Assembly: GCA_029262005.1 (NCBI GenBank)
Contig: JAJDAG010000073.1
Location: 1 to 41,115 of the forward strand
DNA length: 41,115 bases
Source of the DNA: Candidatus Zhuqueibacterota bacterium
Lineage (GTDB): Bacteria; Zhuqueibacterota; Zhuqueibacteria; Oceanimicrobiales; Oceanimicrobiaceae
Reading direction: 5' to 3'
The notes below the pieces were generated by a model. That model was not told the origin of the DNA and did no database searches. It was given only the letters and a program-made list of their open reading frames with translations. The position numbers and the translations under genes were made by a program. Below are positions 1 through 8,329 of the stretch, piece by piece; positions within the stretch are counted from its first letter, which is position 1, and the number at the start of each line of letters is the position of its first letter.

Positions 1-145
1 CTTGCCTTAATCGTCTAGCACGGGGTTTCAGGCGTTGGCGGCATCGACCATGATATTTGATATACAATCCGAACTTAATGATTCTTTACAGTATATAGAA
101 CCCGTACGTCGGTTGCAAACGCCTTATACGGTAATATTATGCTGC
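1..145. other. Gene-free left edge
   Basis: I see no convincing coding region, RNA gene or terminator here. The stretch lies downstream of the minus-strand NmrA-like gene, whose stop codon is at its right boundary. Confidence 0.5.
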
Positions 146-1006
146 TTACATACGTTCCCTCATCGTTCTTTCAACAAAATCTGTAAACCTCGATGCAGGG
201 TGACCAAGTAGACTCTCCAATACCCGTGAATTACCCCAAAATCCATATTGCTCATAATATTGAAACATGTTGCGAAGGGTCTTTATTTGATAATCACCCA
301 TTCCTCGTTTCCTGGAATTGAACTCCCATTCAGTGATAGGTATCCCTTTTACTCGAACGGGAGAACCCAGATTTTGGCCAATTATATTCACTATTTCAGT
401 TTGGGAAAATACTTCAGGACCGCACAACTCGTAAATAGCCCCTTCGTGTCCTGTCTCAGTCAGAGCCAGAGCAGCGATTTTGGCGACATCTTCTAAGTCA
501 ACCATGCTCATTCTGGTGTCCCGCCCATATGGAATCGGATAAATTCCTTCCTTTATTATAAGATTCCAGTGAACCAAAATGTTTTGCATATAAGCTGCCG
601 GTTGAAGAATAGTAAAAGGAATTCCTGATTCAAATATCATTTCTTCCACGCGAAGCTTCTGCCAATGATGCGGCATCGACTCAATCTGGGGATGCAGTAC
701 GGAATGATAAACAAATCTCTCTACACCAGCCGCTTTGGCTGCATTAATCACCGACTGGCCAATGGAAAGCTCGTCGGGATTAACATTCGGACAGATGTGA
801 TAAACTCCTTTTATTCCCAGAAAGATTTTTTTGAGGACCTCTTGCGACCGCATATCGCCAATGGTCACTTTGTGCACACCCAATGCTTTCATTAGTTGAA
901 CCTGACTCTCTTTATGAACCAGTGCTCGTACTGATGTTTTTCTGCTCGTCAATGCACGGATAATCGATTGGCCTGTTTTACCCGCTGCCCCGGTTACAAG
1001 AATCAT
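146..1006 (-). CDS. NmrA-like NAD(P)-binding protein (atypical SDR)
   Basis: A 286-residue protein that opens with the dinucleotide-binding turn VTGAAGKTGQ (residues 4-13), the GxxGxxG-type motif of NmrA/atypical short-chain dehydrogenases. An arginine (R27, in VRALVH) follows the second strand, as often seen in NADP-binding members. The family's usual Tyr-x-x-x-Lys pair is not evident, so the protein may act as a redox sensor or a quinone or isomerase-type reductase rather than a classic dehydrogenase. The length is normal for NmrA proteins. No strong ribosome binding site precedes the ATG. It lies 92 bp downstream of the DUF2235 gene on the same strand and could be cotranscribed with it. 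The family call is firm; the substrate is unknown. Confidence 0.85.
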   Translation of the reverse strand: MILVTGAAGKTGQSIIRALTSRKTSVRALVHKESQVQLMKALGVHKVTIGDMRSQEVLKKIFLGIKGVYHICPNVNPDELSIGQSVINAAKAAGVERFVYHSVLHPQIESMPHHWQKLRVEEMIFESGIPFTILQPAAYMQNILVHWNLIIKEGIYPIPYGRDTRMSMVDLEDVAKIAALALTETGHEGAIYELCGPEVFSQTEIVNIIGQNLGSPVRVKGIPITEWEFNSRKRGMGDYQIKTLRNMFQYYEQYGFWGNSRVLESLLGHPASRFTDFVERTMRERM

Positions 1007-1098
1007 TTATTTTGCTTTGGATTGTTTTTCATATTCTACTATTCGCGGTTGATTTGCCGGTCGTCGCTCTACAACCGATGGTTAGACGGACTAATCCA

Positions 1099-2169
1099 CT
1101 ATTGTATTCTTTCGGTATTTTTCTGCCTGCCGGTAGGTACTTCCTTATTCCATGGCTCTATTTCATACTCAACATCAATAATCCATGGAGAGTATACAGG
1201 ATTTTCAGTATTGTTTTTATTGGGCGTCCTTTTAAAGACACTCTCATGAATTATGGCCTTACCGTGAGACTCCGTATCCCATGAGCGGATCTTTTTTCTA
1301 AAAATAGCTTTTAGGATACCTTGACGCGAATCATGCAGGATGCCGTTGATGTCTTGATTAATCTCAACTTTATGCTCTGGATAAATTCTCAAGCCATGCT
1401 TGACCGCCATTTGCATCATCCATACCAGCGGTATGGATGATAATTCCTGCTCCTTATAACCCCCGCCTACATCCGTGTGTGCCCCACAGAACCAGACCTG
1501 CTTCATATCCTGGTATGACTTCTTCTTGGGCTCCCATAGAACGGGATGAAAAGTGAGACGTTCATCATCTATTGCCAGGGCATGATAGGCATTCTCTACG
1601 CTCGGGCTGAGGTGGAAATTATGAAACTTGTGTCTTAGGAATGGTAATTTGTCAAGAATGAGGTCAATGCTTTTGGAAGGAACGCCCAATGCTGCAACAG
1701 TATCCCAGACGCCGAGAAATGTTACCCGGCACCACATCGTGTGATTTTTATTAATGAATTCCCTGGCCTTATTCTCTCTTTTCTCGCTATCACTAATTCT
1801 GTAAATTTTGTAGGCTTGCCGTATTAGATCTATTCTCGATTTAGGCAAAATTCCAAACAAGTGGATGAATCCAGAAAGACTTCTTACCGTAGCAGCGCCC
1901 CGGCTGAATCCAAACAGGTAAATACGGTCGCCTGCTGTGTAGTTTTGAAATATAAATTCGTAACACTCCATTATATTCTTTGAGATACCCATTCCACTGA
2001 CATTTCCCGCTATTTTTCTCCAACCCGTACCTAAGCCGCGATCATAGAATGCTATCTGTTCTGAGGTTCGATCTTCAATCATGTTGAATAACTTGTAGAC
2101 GTTGGTATTGTATTTTTTCCCACCTTCCTGGCCCGTGCCATCCGAAAACACGACGATGTTCTTTGGCAT
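1099..2169 (-). CDS. DUF2235 alpha/beta hydrolase (Tle1-like fold)
   Basis: A 356-residue protein matching the DUF2235 family. It starts with IVVFSDGTGQE, has the nucleophile elbow GFSRGA (Ser89), the block GVWDTVAALG near residue 155, and CGAHTDVGGGY near residue 235, which would supply the acid and histidine positions. DUF2235 includes the Tle1 phospholipase effectors of type VI secretion, but many members are uncharacterised. No signal peptide is visible, so it is probably cytoplasmic or exported by a dedicated route. The start is well supported by AAGGAG shortly before the ATG. A Pho-box-like promoter lies 234-266 bp upstream and faces this gene, which suggests induction under phosphate starvation and perhaps a role in lipid phosphate turnover. 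That role is inference. Confidence 0.85.
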   Translation of the reverse strand: MPKNIVVFSDGTGQEGGKKYNTNVYKLFNMIEDRTSEQIAFYDRGLGTGWRKIAGNVSGMGISKNIMECYEFIFQNYTAGDRIYLFGFSRGAATVRSLSGFIHLFGILPKSRIDLIRQAYKIYRISDSEKRENKAREFINKNHTMWCRVTFLGVWDTVAALGVPSKSIDLILDKLPFLRHKFHNFHLSPSVENAYHALAIDDERLTFHPVLWEPKKKSYQDMKQVWFCGAHTDVGGGYKEQELSSIPLVWMMQMAVKHGLRIYPEHKVEINQDINGILHDSRQGILKAIFRKKIRSWDTESHGKAIIHESVFKRTPNKNNTENPVYSPWIIDVEYEIEPWNKEVPTGRQKNTERIQ

Positions 2170-2367
2170 ATTTGTCTCCTTCTGTTTTTTTCGTTGTCGT
2201 CCTGGGTGGTGTACCGTTGATGAGTGAGCAGTTTCTTCATCTCTCCCACAAAATTACAATCTTATAATTGACTTGCAACAAAAAAAATCACGCCCATGGT
2301 GTTAACCCAAGTGCATAAAACCGGCAAAGGGCAAGTATTGGCAAAACGGATAACGCCTGCTGCTGAT

Positions 2368-2384
2368 GTGACACCTTGTGTTAC
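2368..2384. promoter_or_regulatory. Possible operator: near-perfect inverted repeat
   Basis: GTGACAC-CTT-GTGTTAC reads as two 7-bp half sites with one non-Watson-Crick position. It lies just downstream of the proposed start of transcription of the DUF2235 transcript. The binding protein is unknown. It could be a repressor or CRP/Fnr-like site, or a chance palindrome. Confidence 0.3.
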
Positions 2385-2402
2385 ATTTTAGTTGAAAATG
2401 GA

Positions 2403-2435
2403 ATAATAAGGTCTTATCGTTACATAACTGTTACT
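2403..2435 (-). promoter_or_regulatory. Pho-box-like promoter for the DUF2235 gene
   Basis: Read on the minus strand, two 7-bp units AGTAACA and TGTAACG sit 11 bp apart (7+4+7), followed after 9 bp by TATTAT. Positions on the plus strand are 2429-2435, 2418-2424 and 2403-2408. PhoB/PhoP-type regulators bind 11-bp-spaced direct repeats that replace the -35 box. The unit sequence, the 11-bp spacing, the 9-bp gap and the TATTAT box all repeat in front of pstS in this window. The implied 5' leader to the DUF2235 start is about 225 nt. Confidence 0.6.
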
Positions 2436-2454
2436 CGCCGGCAGGAGGCTTATC

Positions 2455-2517
2455 ATGAGCAAGCATCGCAATTTCATCGCAGGTGAGAAGATCAATATTC
2501 TGCGGGAAACTCTGTAA
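2455..2517 (+). pseudogene. Remnant of a transposase OrfA start (20 codons)
   Basis: A 20-codon reading frame, MSKHRNFIAGEKINILRETL then TAA, preceded by a strong GGAGG (2445-2449). The sequence resembles the first residues of IS3/IS66-type OrfA proteins (the common pattern is KxRxFxxEEKxxILRExL), where a helix-turn-helix domain should follow. Nothing recognisable continues after the stop. I read it as a decayed or interrupted insertion-sequence start. A genuine 20-residue peptide is less likely but would have a good ribosome binding site. Confidence 0.4.
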
Positions 2518-2555
2518 CCAAAGACAACTTTTTACACCAAATCAGGAGAAGTGAA

Positions 2556-3476
2556 ATGAGCACGATTCGAATCGTCACATTGCTTTCTGTTTTGCTGCTA
2601 CAAAATGTATGTCTAAGCCAAAACATCATTCAAAACGGAGATTTTGAGAATGACTTTACCGGCTGGGTGGAGGTAGGGAATGTTAACATTTCCAGCTCAG
2701 TCGTTCATTCCGGCGCAAAGTCTTTTATGGCGTCGGACACTGCGAAAGTTCAGTATAGTTATGTTTACCAGCAACTAAACCTGGATTATGATACGCACGA
2801 AATAAATTTCTGGGTCTATCCTGCCACTGCAACATACTTCAGCGCTTTTGAGCTTATTGCTAATTGGCAGACTGGCGCAATTTTCATAACCAGGGTACTT
2901 TTTCGGGACAGTACTTTGTCTTTTACTGCACTTGATACGAACGCAACAATTACAAATATTCTCACGCCAAAGAGCTGGAACAAAGTAACGATTCAAGTCG
3001 ATCAAGCAAGCTTGACACAAGATTTCTTCATTAACGATAGCCTGGTCAGCTCTTTAACCTCGTCATCTTTGCCAACAATTGAAAATCTTTTGGTTGGGGA
3101 TTTGAGCGCTGTGGGCATGTTTGGCACTTTATATTTTGATGACATATCCATCACGGATTCGCTAACGACGGATATTTCCGAACCAACGATTATTCCATCC
3201 GAATTTGTGCTCCGGCAGAATTTCCCAAATCCTTTTAATCCATCTACGCAAATCTTTTACAGCCTGGCTGAAGCCACAGAAGTGGAATTAACCATTTATA
3301 ATGTTACGGGACAAAAGGTCAGAACACTTGTAAATGAATTTCAAACAGCGGGCCAAAAATCCAATGTGTGGAATGCTCTGGATGACCGCCGCACTGCTGT
3401 GTCATCAGGTGTGTATTTTTTGCAGTTACGAGCCGGCGTTTTTCAGGAAATGAAAAAAATGATATTGATGAGATAA
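2556..3476 (+). CDS. Secreted CBM-like protein with T9SS sorting domain
   Basis: A 306-residue protein with a signal peptide (about residues 1-21, ending near LSQ). The N-terminal half begins NGDFENDFTGW, the typical opening of a carbohydrate-binding jelly-roll module (CBM4/9-like), followed by beta-rich sequence to about residue 205. From about residue 220 there is a T9SS type A style C-terminal domain: FPNPFNPST, then VELTIYNVTGQKV and a final GVYFLQL...KKMILMR block. No catalytic motif is visible, so it is likely a binding or surface protein. AGGAG lies about 8 bp before the ATG. It is monocistronic as far as can be seen. Confidence 0.75.
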   Translation: MSTIRIVTLLSVLLLQNVCLSQNIIQNGDFENDFTGWVEVGNVNISSSVVHSGAKSFMASDTAKVQYSYVYQQLNLDYDTHEINFWVYPATATYFSAFELIANWQTGAIFITRVLFRDSTLSFTALDTNATITNILTPKSWNKVTIQVDQASLTQDFFINDSLVSSLTSSSLPTIENLLVGDLSAVGMFGTLYFDDISITDSLTTDISEPTIIPSEFVLRQNFPNPFNPSTQIFYSLAEATEVELTIYNVTGQKVRTLVNEFQTAGQKSNVWNALDDRRTAVSSGVYFLQLRAGVFQEMKKMILMR

Positions 3477-3767
3477 GGAAAATTTTGCAGTGGAGAACAA
3501 ATATTGGGTTCAGGGAGATGAATCCAACCAACCTGGCTATCCTTTCGCGCTTGAACGAAAAATGGCGTAACATTCAGGGAATCAGTTTTTATGGTTGAGA
3601 ATATCCATTTTTTTATGTAAATGGAGAATACGGTCTGCGGACTGATTCTTACACTCGACCAACCTGAGAAAATTCAGCGACTTTGGATGACTACGGCAAA
3701 CCCGACGTAGAGGGGTAATCAGGGCTTTCATGACAAATTAATATGCATTAAACCAACCGGAGGGAAC

Positions 3768-4898
3768 ATGAGTACCATGCGCGAGGCAATGAAAAAGCAA
3801 CTTCATCTCAACGTAGAAAGAACAATCCTGAGCATGAGTTTGATAGTGAAAATTTGTGTGGTTGCCATCACCGCCGTCACGCTGACTTTGACTGCGAATG
3901 ACGATCTCTTTGGCAAAGGCAAAGATGAATCCGGCACTTCGGGCCCAGTGGTGATTGTTGTCCTTGGTTCCTCAACAGCAGCGGGAAGTGGCGCCAGCAC
4001 ACCAAGTCGCGCCTGGGTCAATCGCTACAGAACTTTTTTGCAGAGGTTTAGACATTCAGCGCAAGTGATCAATTTGGCCAAAGGGGGTTATACGACTTAC
4101 AAGGTTATGCCAAGCGGAACGATTCCGCCTCCTGCAAGACCGGCACCCGATCCGGATCGCAATATTACCAAGGCACTTTCATTTAATCCCAACGCGATTA
4201 TTATCAATTTGCCAAGTAACGATGCTGCCGGCGGCTACTCAGTGAGTGAACAACTGGCTAATTATGATGTAATTATTGCAACTGCAAATACGCAAGGGGT
4301 ACCGGTTTGGATTTCAACAACACAGCCGAGAAACCTGTCTGTTTCAGGAAGACAAAACCTGCTGACAATGCGTGACTCTACTTTTGCTCGTTTTGGTAAC
4401 AAGGCCATTGATTTTTGGAATGGCATTGCGCGGGAAAACGGAAAAATTCACCCGGAGTTTGACAGTGGCGATGGTACGCATTTGAATGACGCCGGGCATG
4501 CAATTCTGTTTGAACGCGCGGCTATGAAAACGATGGAACCAATACTTAGTGAGCAGATATTGGCAGATCGACCCCGGGAAAAAAGTATAGCAAAAAATCA
4601 TAGCGGTGAGAGGGTGTTGCAATTCGGTCTTCATCAAAACTTTCCAAATCCGTTCAATCCGTCTACGACCATTCAGTTTTCAGTTGCAACGTCTTCGTCC
4701 GTGCACATGAAATTGTTTGATGTGACGGGAAAAGAAGTCGTCACATTAGCGAATGAAACCTACGCGCCGGGCTCGCACGAAATCACATTTTCAGCAACTG
4801 GTTTGCCCAGCGGCATTTATTTTTATCGCCTCGAAGCCAGAGACAACTCGACAGGAGCCAGACAGAGCAAGGTAAAACGACTTATGCTGTTGAAGTAA
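3768..4898 (+). CDS. SGNH/GDSL hydrolase with T9SS sorting domain
   Basis: A 376-residue secreted esterase-like protein. A hydrophobic export segment lies at residues 25-42. Block I reads VLGSSTAAGSG (GSS replaces GDS, nucleophile about Ser69), the block II glycine is in LAKGGYTTY, block III asparagine is in LPSND, and block V is DGTHLNDAGH with Asp and His. This is the full SGNH set, as in carbohydrate or lipid esterases. From about residue 285 a T9SS type A domain follows (FPNPFNPST, then the SGIYFYRL end block), so it is probably attached to or released from the outer surface. GGAGG sits 4 bp before the chosen ATG. A second ATG at residue 23 would give a shorter, more usual signal peptide. 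Confidence 0.85.
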   Translation: MSTMREAMKKQLHLNVERTILSMSLIVKICVVAITAVTLTLTANDDLFGKGKDESGTSGPVVIVVLGSSTAAGSGASTPSRAWVNRYRTFLQRFRHSAQVINLAKGGYTTYKVMPSGTIPPPARPAPDPDRNITKALSFNPNAIIINLPSNDAAGGYSVSEQLANYDVIIATANTQGVPVWISTTQPRNLSVSGRQNLLTMRDSTFARFGNKAIDFWNGIARENGKIHPEFDSGDGTHLNDAGHAILFERAAMKTMEPILSEQILADRPREKSIAKNHSGERVLQFGLHQNFPNPFNPSTTIQFSVATSSSVHMKLFDVTGKEVVTLANETYAPGSHEITFSATGLPSGIYFYRLEARDNSTGARQSKVKRLMLLK

Positions 4899-5106
4899 GA
4901 AAGTGTGCCTGTTGAGAGCGCTGATCGACCCTTCGTTTTGTCAGTATAAGTGCCTGTCTTTATTGCAAATTCATGCATTCGACGAATCGTTTGCGAGAAG
5001 AAGGTTGGCATACATTTAACGATTTTAGATTAGCGATGAAATCTCAGGACAGTCATCCGGGCAGGGTTCGTTTTCTTGAATCCAACATTTTCATAAAGGA
5101 GGAACG

Positions 5107-6873
5107 ATGATAAAAAATAGACCGCTGTTGGCCGTTTTGGGGATAGTAGTGCTGGGATTTCTTTTTAGCACTCCGGCCAGGGCCGAGCCCGATCTGATTT
5201 TGATGAACGGAAAGGTCTACACTTACAAATGGGCAGATCCGCAAAGCGATGGCACACCGGCTTCTGGAGCACCGATCTCCGGCAACATTTGGGAGCCTGA
5301 TGCTCAGGCTATCGCAATTCAGGGTGGACGAATTCTGGCTGTTGGAACAAATGACGAAATCATGGCTCACCGCACAGAGCAGACGCGCGTCATCGATCTC
5401 AAAGGAGCAACGGTCATTCCAGGACTGGTGGATTCGCATGCACACATTGATGGCATTGGTGCGAATCTTGAAAAAGTGGATGTTTCAAATGCCGCAAACG
5501 AGGCCGAGGCCGTGCAGCTCGTCGCGGCTCATGCTAAAAATGTGCCCAAAGGCGAATGGATAGTGGCTCGAGGCTGGGATGAAGGCGCATGGGCCGGCCA
5601 TTATCCTGACATGAAACTGCTAACGGAAAAGGTGCCTGACCATCCGGTTGTCATGGGCAGCTTGCATGGTTTTGTCGCATGGTGTAACCGGCTGGCGCTG
5701 GAGCGGGCAGACATTACAGGCGCGACTGCTACGCCAGTTGGCGGTGAAATCGTTAAGGATGCAGACGGCCGGCCCAACGGTCTGTTCATGAACAACGCCG
5801 TGAATATGCTTTTTAACGCTGTGTCAGCGCCCACCCTGAAGCAAATCAAACGCCGCGTTCTGGCTGGAATCGAGGAGATGGCCCGCTCCGGATATACGGC
5901 GGTGCACATACCGGGTGTGGGCACGGAGCTCATGGCAGCCCTGGAGACATTGGACGGTGCGGATGCTCTAAAAATCCGCATTTACGCCATGATCAGCGCC
6001 AAGGATGAAAAACTAATGCGCACGTGGCTGGCGAAAGGACCTGAGCAATCGAATGACGGCATGCTGATAAGGAGGTCGGTCAAGGCGTATTACGATGGCG
6101 CGCTCGGTTCAAGAGGCGCAAGATTGCTCGAAGACTACACCGACCGTCCCGGCCATCGCGGAGTCAGCGGAGAGGCCTATGGCTTTGACGAGGAACTGGT
6201 CGCGGAAATGATGCTGGCAGGTTTTCAGGTCGGCACCCATGCTATCGGTGATGCAGGGAACAGGGAAACACTCGATTTTTTTGAGAAAGTCCAAAACAGG
6301 GACCCGGAAACTAAAAATGGCCGCCATCGCATCGAACATGCGCAGGTAATCCATCCCGATGACTTCTCGCGGTTTGCAGACATGAAGATTATCGCTTCCA
6401 TGGAACCGCCACATGCGGTTGAGGACAAAACCTGGGCCGAGGAACGCCTGGGGCCTGAGCGAATCAGGGGCGCTTATGCCTGGCGTACTTTGCGTAAGGC
6501 CGGCGTCCGTCTTACTTTTAATTCAGATCTGACCGGCTCCGACCACGATATCTTCTACGGTCTGCATGCTGCCTTCACAAGGCGAAGCAAGGACCTGCAA
6601 CCGCCCAATGGGTGGTATTTTTCGGAAGCCATGACCATGGAGGAAGCCATTCGAGGTTACACCGTTTGGTCGGCCTATGCCGCCTTTCTTGAAAATGTCA
6701 CCGGTGGCCTGGAGGCAGGAAAATGGGCCGATATCACAGCCATCAGCCTTGATCCGCATAATCTTACTTCAGACACAGCAGCGTCTCTATTCGAAGGCTC
6801 GATTCTCTTGACTGTGGTCAATGGCAAGGTTGTTTATGAGAATCCAAATCGCTCGGAGATAACGAACAAATAG
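5107..6873 (+). CDS. YtcJ-like amidohydrolase, exported
   Basis: A 588-residue metal-dependent hydrolase of the amidohydrolase_3 (YtcJ/NfdA-like) group. A signal peptide covers residues 1-26 (cleavage after ARA). Metal-binding motifs include DSHAHIDG (His111, His113), HAIGDAGN and RIEHAQVI in the second half, and the late aspartate in FNSDLTGSDHD. The C-terminal segment returns to the small beta domain (GKWADITAI). Family members hydrolyse N-acyl or cyclic amide compounds, and the substrate cannot be told from sequence. AAAGGAGG lies just before the ATG and a terminator-like hairpin follows the stop, suggesting a single-gene unit. Confidence 0.9.
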   Translation: MIKNRPLLAVLGIVVLGFLFSTPARAEPDLILMNGKVYTYKWADPQSDGTPASGAPISGNIWEPDAQAIAIQGGRILAVGTNDEIMAHRTEQTRVIDLKGATVIPGLVDSHAHIDGIGANLEKVDVSNAANEAEAVQLVAAHAKNVPKGEWIVARGWDEGAWAGHYPDMKLLTEKVPDHPVVMGSLHGFVAWCNRLALERADITGATATPVGGEIVKDADGRPNGLFMNNAVNMLFNAVSAPTLKQIKRRVLAGIEEMARSGYTAVHIPGVGTELMAALETLDGADALKIRIYAMISAKDEKLMRTWLAKGPEQSNDGMLIRRSVKAYYDGALGSRGARLLEDYTDRPGHRGVSGEAYGFDEELVAEMMLAGFQVGTHAIGDAGNRETLDFFEKVQNRDPETKNGRHRIEHAQVIHPDDFSRFADMKIIASMEPPHAVEDKTWAEERLGPERIRGAYAWRTLRKAGVRLTFNSDLTGSDHDIFYGLHAAFTRRSKDLQPPNGWYFSEAMTMEEAIRGYTVWSAYAAFLENVTGGLEAGKWADITAISLDPHNLTSDTAASLFEGSILLTVVNGKVVYENPNRSEITNK

Positions 6874-6882
6874 TCATGTCGA

Positions 6883-6911
6883 TTGGGTTCGTTTTCTTAA
6901 CCCAACTTTTT
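6883..6911 (+). terminator. Rho-independent terminator after the amidohydrolase gene
   Basis: A perfect 7-bp stem TTGGGTT/AACCCAA with a 9-nt loop is followed by CTTTTT. It starts 10 bp after the amidohydrolase stop codon. Confidence 0.65.
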
Positions 6912-7248
6912 GTTAAAATCAACGAAAGAGATGCATGTCGGGTTCTGTGTGCGTGAAACTACCCGGCGGGCTTTGTTTTAGTTATAAAGAGCCCAGGGAA
7001 AAGCATCCTTTCAAAGCCAATGCAATAGATTTGTTATCCTGAGCACTTACACTGTATTTGGCGTTGGCCACCAGACGAAAGTGATTATCCAAAGCCCCGG
7101 CGGTCAGTCAAGGGGTGTTCCACAGGCGTTACCTGCAAGCAGGTGGAGACGCAGGATTGGAAGTCAACCCTGCATCGTGTCAAAACAAATTATGAGCAGT
7201 TTTCCACCCAAGGCAGCATAGAGTCCACTTTACCAGGGAGAATTGATT
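6912..7248. other. Intergenic region without a recognised gene
   Basis: About 340 bp between the terminator and the enoyl-CoA hydratase gene. I find no convincing coding frame, RNA gene or consensus promoter. The end carries the AGGGAG ribosome binding site (7235-7240) of the next gene. Confidence 0.4.
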
Positions 7249-8010
7249 ATGCCAAAACCGGTCATCATCGACAAGAGCGCTGGTGTTTTAAAAGTGACGC
7301 TGAATCGTCCGGACAAGAAAAATGCCTTGAGTATGGAGATGTACGAACTTATGAGCGCCGGGTTGTCCCAAGCCGCGGCAGACGATTCCATTAAGGCTGT
7401 TTTGATCTCGGCAAATGGCGATTCATTTTCTGCCGGCAATGACCTCGAAGATTTTTCGGCTGTTAACAAGGGGGCGGTTGCTCTGATGGAATTGCCGACT
7501 GTCGGGTTTATGAAATCGCTTATGGCGTTTGAAAAACCAGTGGTCGCTGCAGTCCAGGGCATGGCCGTTGGCATTGGCACGACGTTGCTGTTGCACTGTG
7601 ATGTTGTTGTCGCAGGCCGATCGGCAATATTCTCATTGCCATTTACACAATTGGGTCTGGTGCCTGAATTTGGCAGCACATACATTCTGCCTGCTCTTGC
7701 AGGCAAAGTGTGTGCAAGTCAGGTGCTGCTTTTGGGCGAATCTTTTGGTATCGATAAAGCCTCACAGTTTGGCATTGTCAGCACTGTTTGCGATGACGCA
7801 GAAGTGGCTGAAAAAGCCATGGAGAAGTGCCTGGGCTTGACAGCGTTGCCTGCCAAAACCTTACGCGATGTCAAACGACTGATTCGCTCAGCACTAAATC
7901 CGGAAAAATTAAACGAGGCTTTCGATACAGAGTTACGCCTTTTTGCCCAGGCCTTAAAATCGGATGAGCACCGGCAGGCTCTGGCCGTTTTTTTCAACAA
8001 AAAGCCCTAA
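7249..8010 (+). CDS. Enoyl-CoA hydratase/isomerase (crotonase family)
   Basis: A 253-residue crotonase-fold protein. Oxyanion-hole loops are SAGNDLEDF (around Gly63) and the GMAVGIGTT segment (around Gly108-110). VPEFGST carries a glutamate (E140) at the position of the catalytic Glu of hydratases, while the other catalytic Glu seems absent, so isomerase or other crotonase chemistry is possible. The probable role is fatty-acid beta-oxidation or acyl-CoA metabolism, which fits the acyl-CoA ligase gene downstream. The ATG at 7249 is preferred over the in-frame TTG at 7243 because AGGGAG is 8 bp upstream of the ATG. Confidence 0.88.
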   Translation: MPKPVIIDKSAGVLKVTLNRPDKKNALSMEMYELMSAGLSQAAADDSIKAVLISANGDSFSAGNDLEDFSAVNKGAVALMELPTVGFMKSLMAFEKPVVAAVQGMAVGIGTTLLLHCDVVVAGRSAIFSLPFTQLGLVPEFGSTYILPALAGKVCASQVLLLGESFGIDKASQFGIVSTVCDDAEVAEKAMEKCLGLTALPAKTLRDVKRLIRSALNPEKLNEAFDTELRLFAQALKSDEHRQALAVFFNKKP

Positions 8011-8329
8011 CTGTTTTTTAGTCTGCTCTATTTATAAATTTTGCACAGAGTCACACTGAGAATACAGAACATAGAACAAATGCTCTCAATAAAGAAAAAT
8101 CTTAAGAGCGAAGGCAGTGATAAATTCTTTTAGACGGGATAACAGGATTAGCAGGATACTCTAAATTCATAATTGTACTTCTTAGTATGCATAGAACCAC
8201 TGACTAATAAGCCTGAGAATCCTTCAAAAAAGACACACATTGAGCCGCACAAATCGACCTATAACCCTTTTTTTGCCAAGGCAATACTGAATTCAACTGA
8301 ATCACCATAATAACCCTATGGAGGAGAAT
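8011..8329. other. Intergenic region with a degenerate dispersed-repeat-like stretch
   Basis: No coding frame is supported. The segment GGGATAACAGGATTAGCAGG near 8138-8157 looks like a short tandem-type repeat (ACAGGATTA/GCAGGAT) of the kind often scattered between genes. No terminator or consensus promoter was recognised. Confidence 0.35.

Noticed and set aside
968-1284. Two hydrophobic plus-strand frames opposite the DUF2235 gene end
   Set aside because: They are mostly antisense to a well-supported coding gene and its downstream gap, and hydrophobicity here follows from the complementary codons.
3477-3767. Short frames between the two T9SS proteins, including a 29-codon one at 3621-3710
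   Set aside because: No family similarity and no strong ribosome binding site. The stretch is under 300 bp and I see no RNA gene or terminator in it.
5000-5045. GTTGGCATACATTTAACG as a second sigma-54 promoter
   Set aside because: The -12 half does not read TTGC at the needed spacing.
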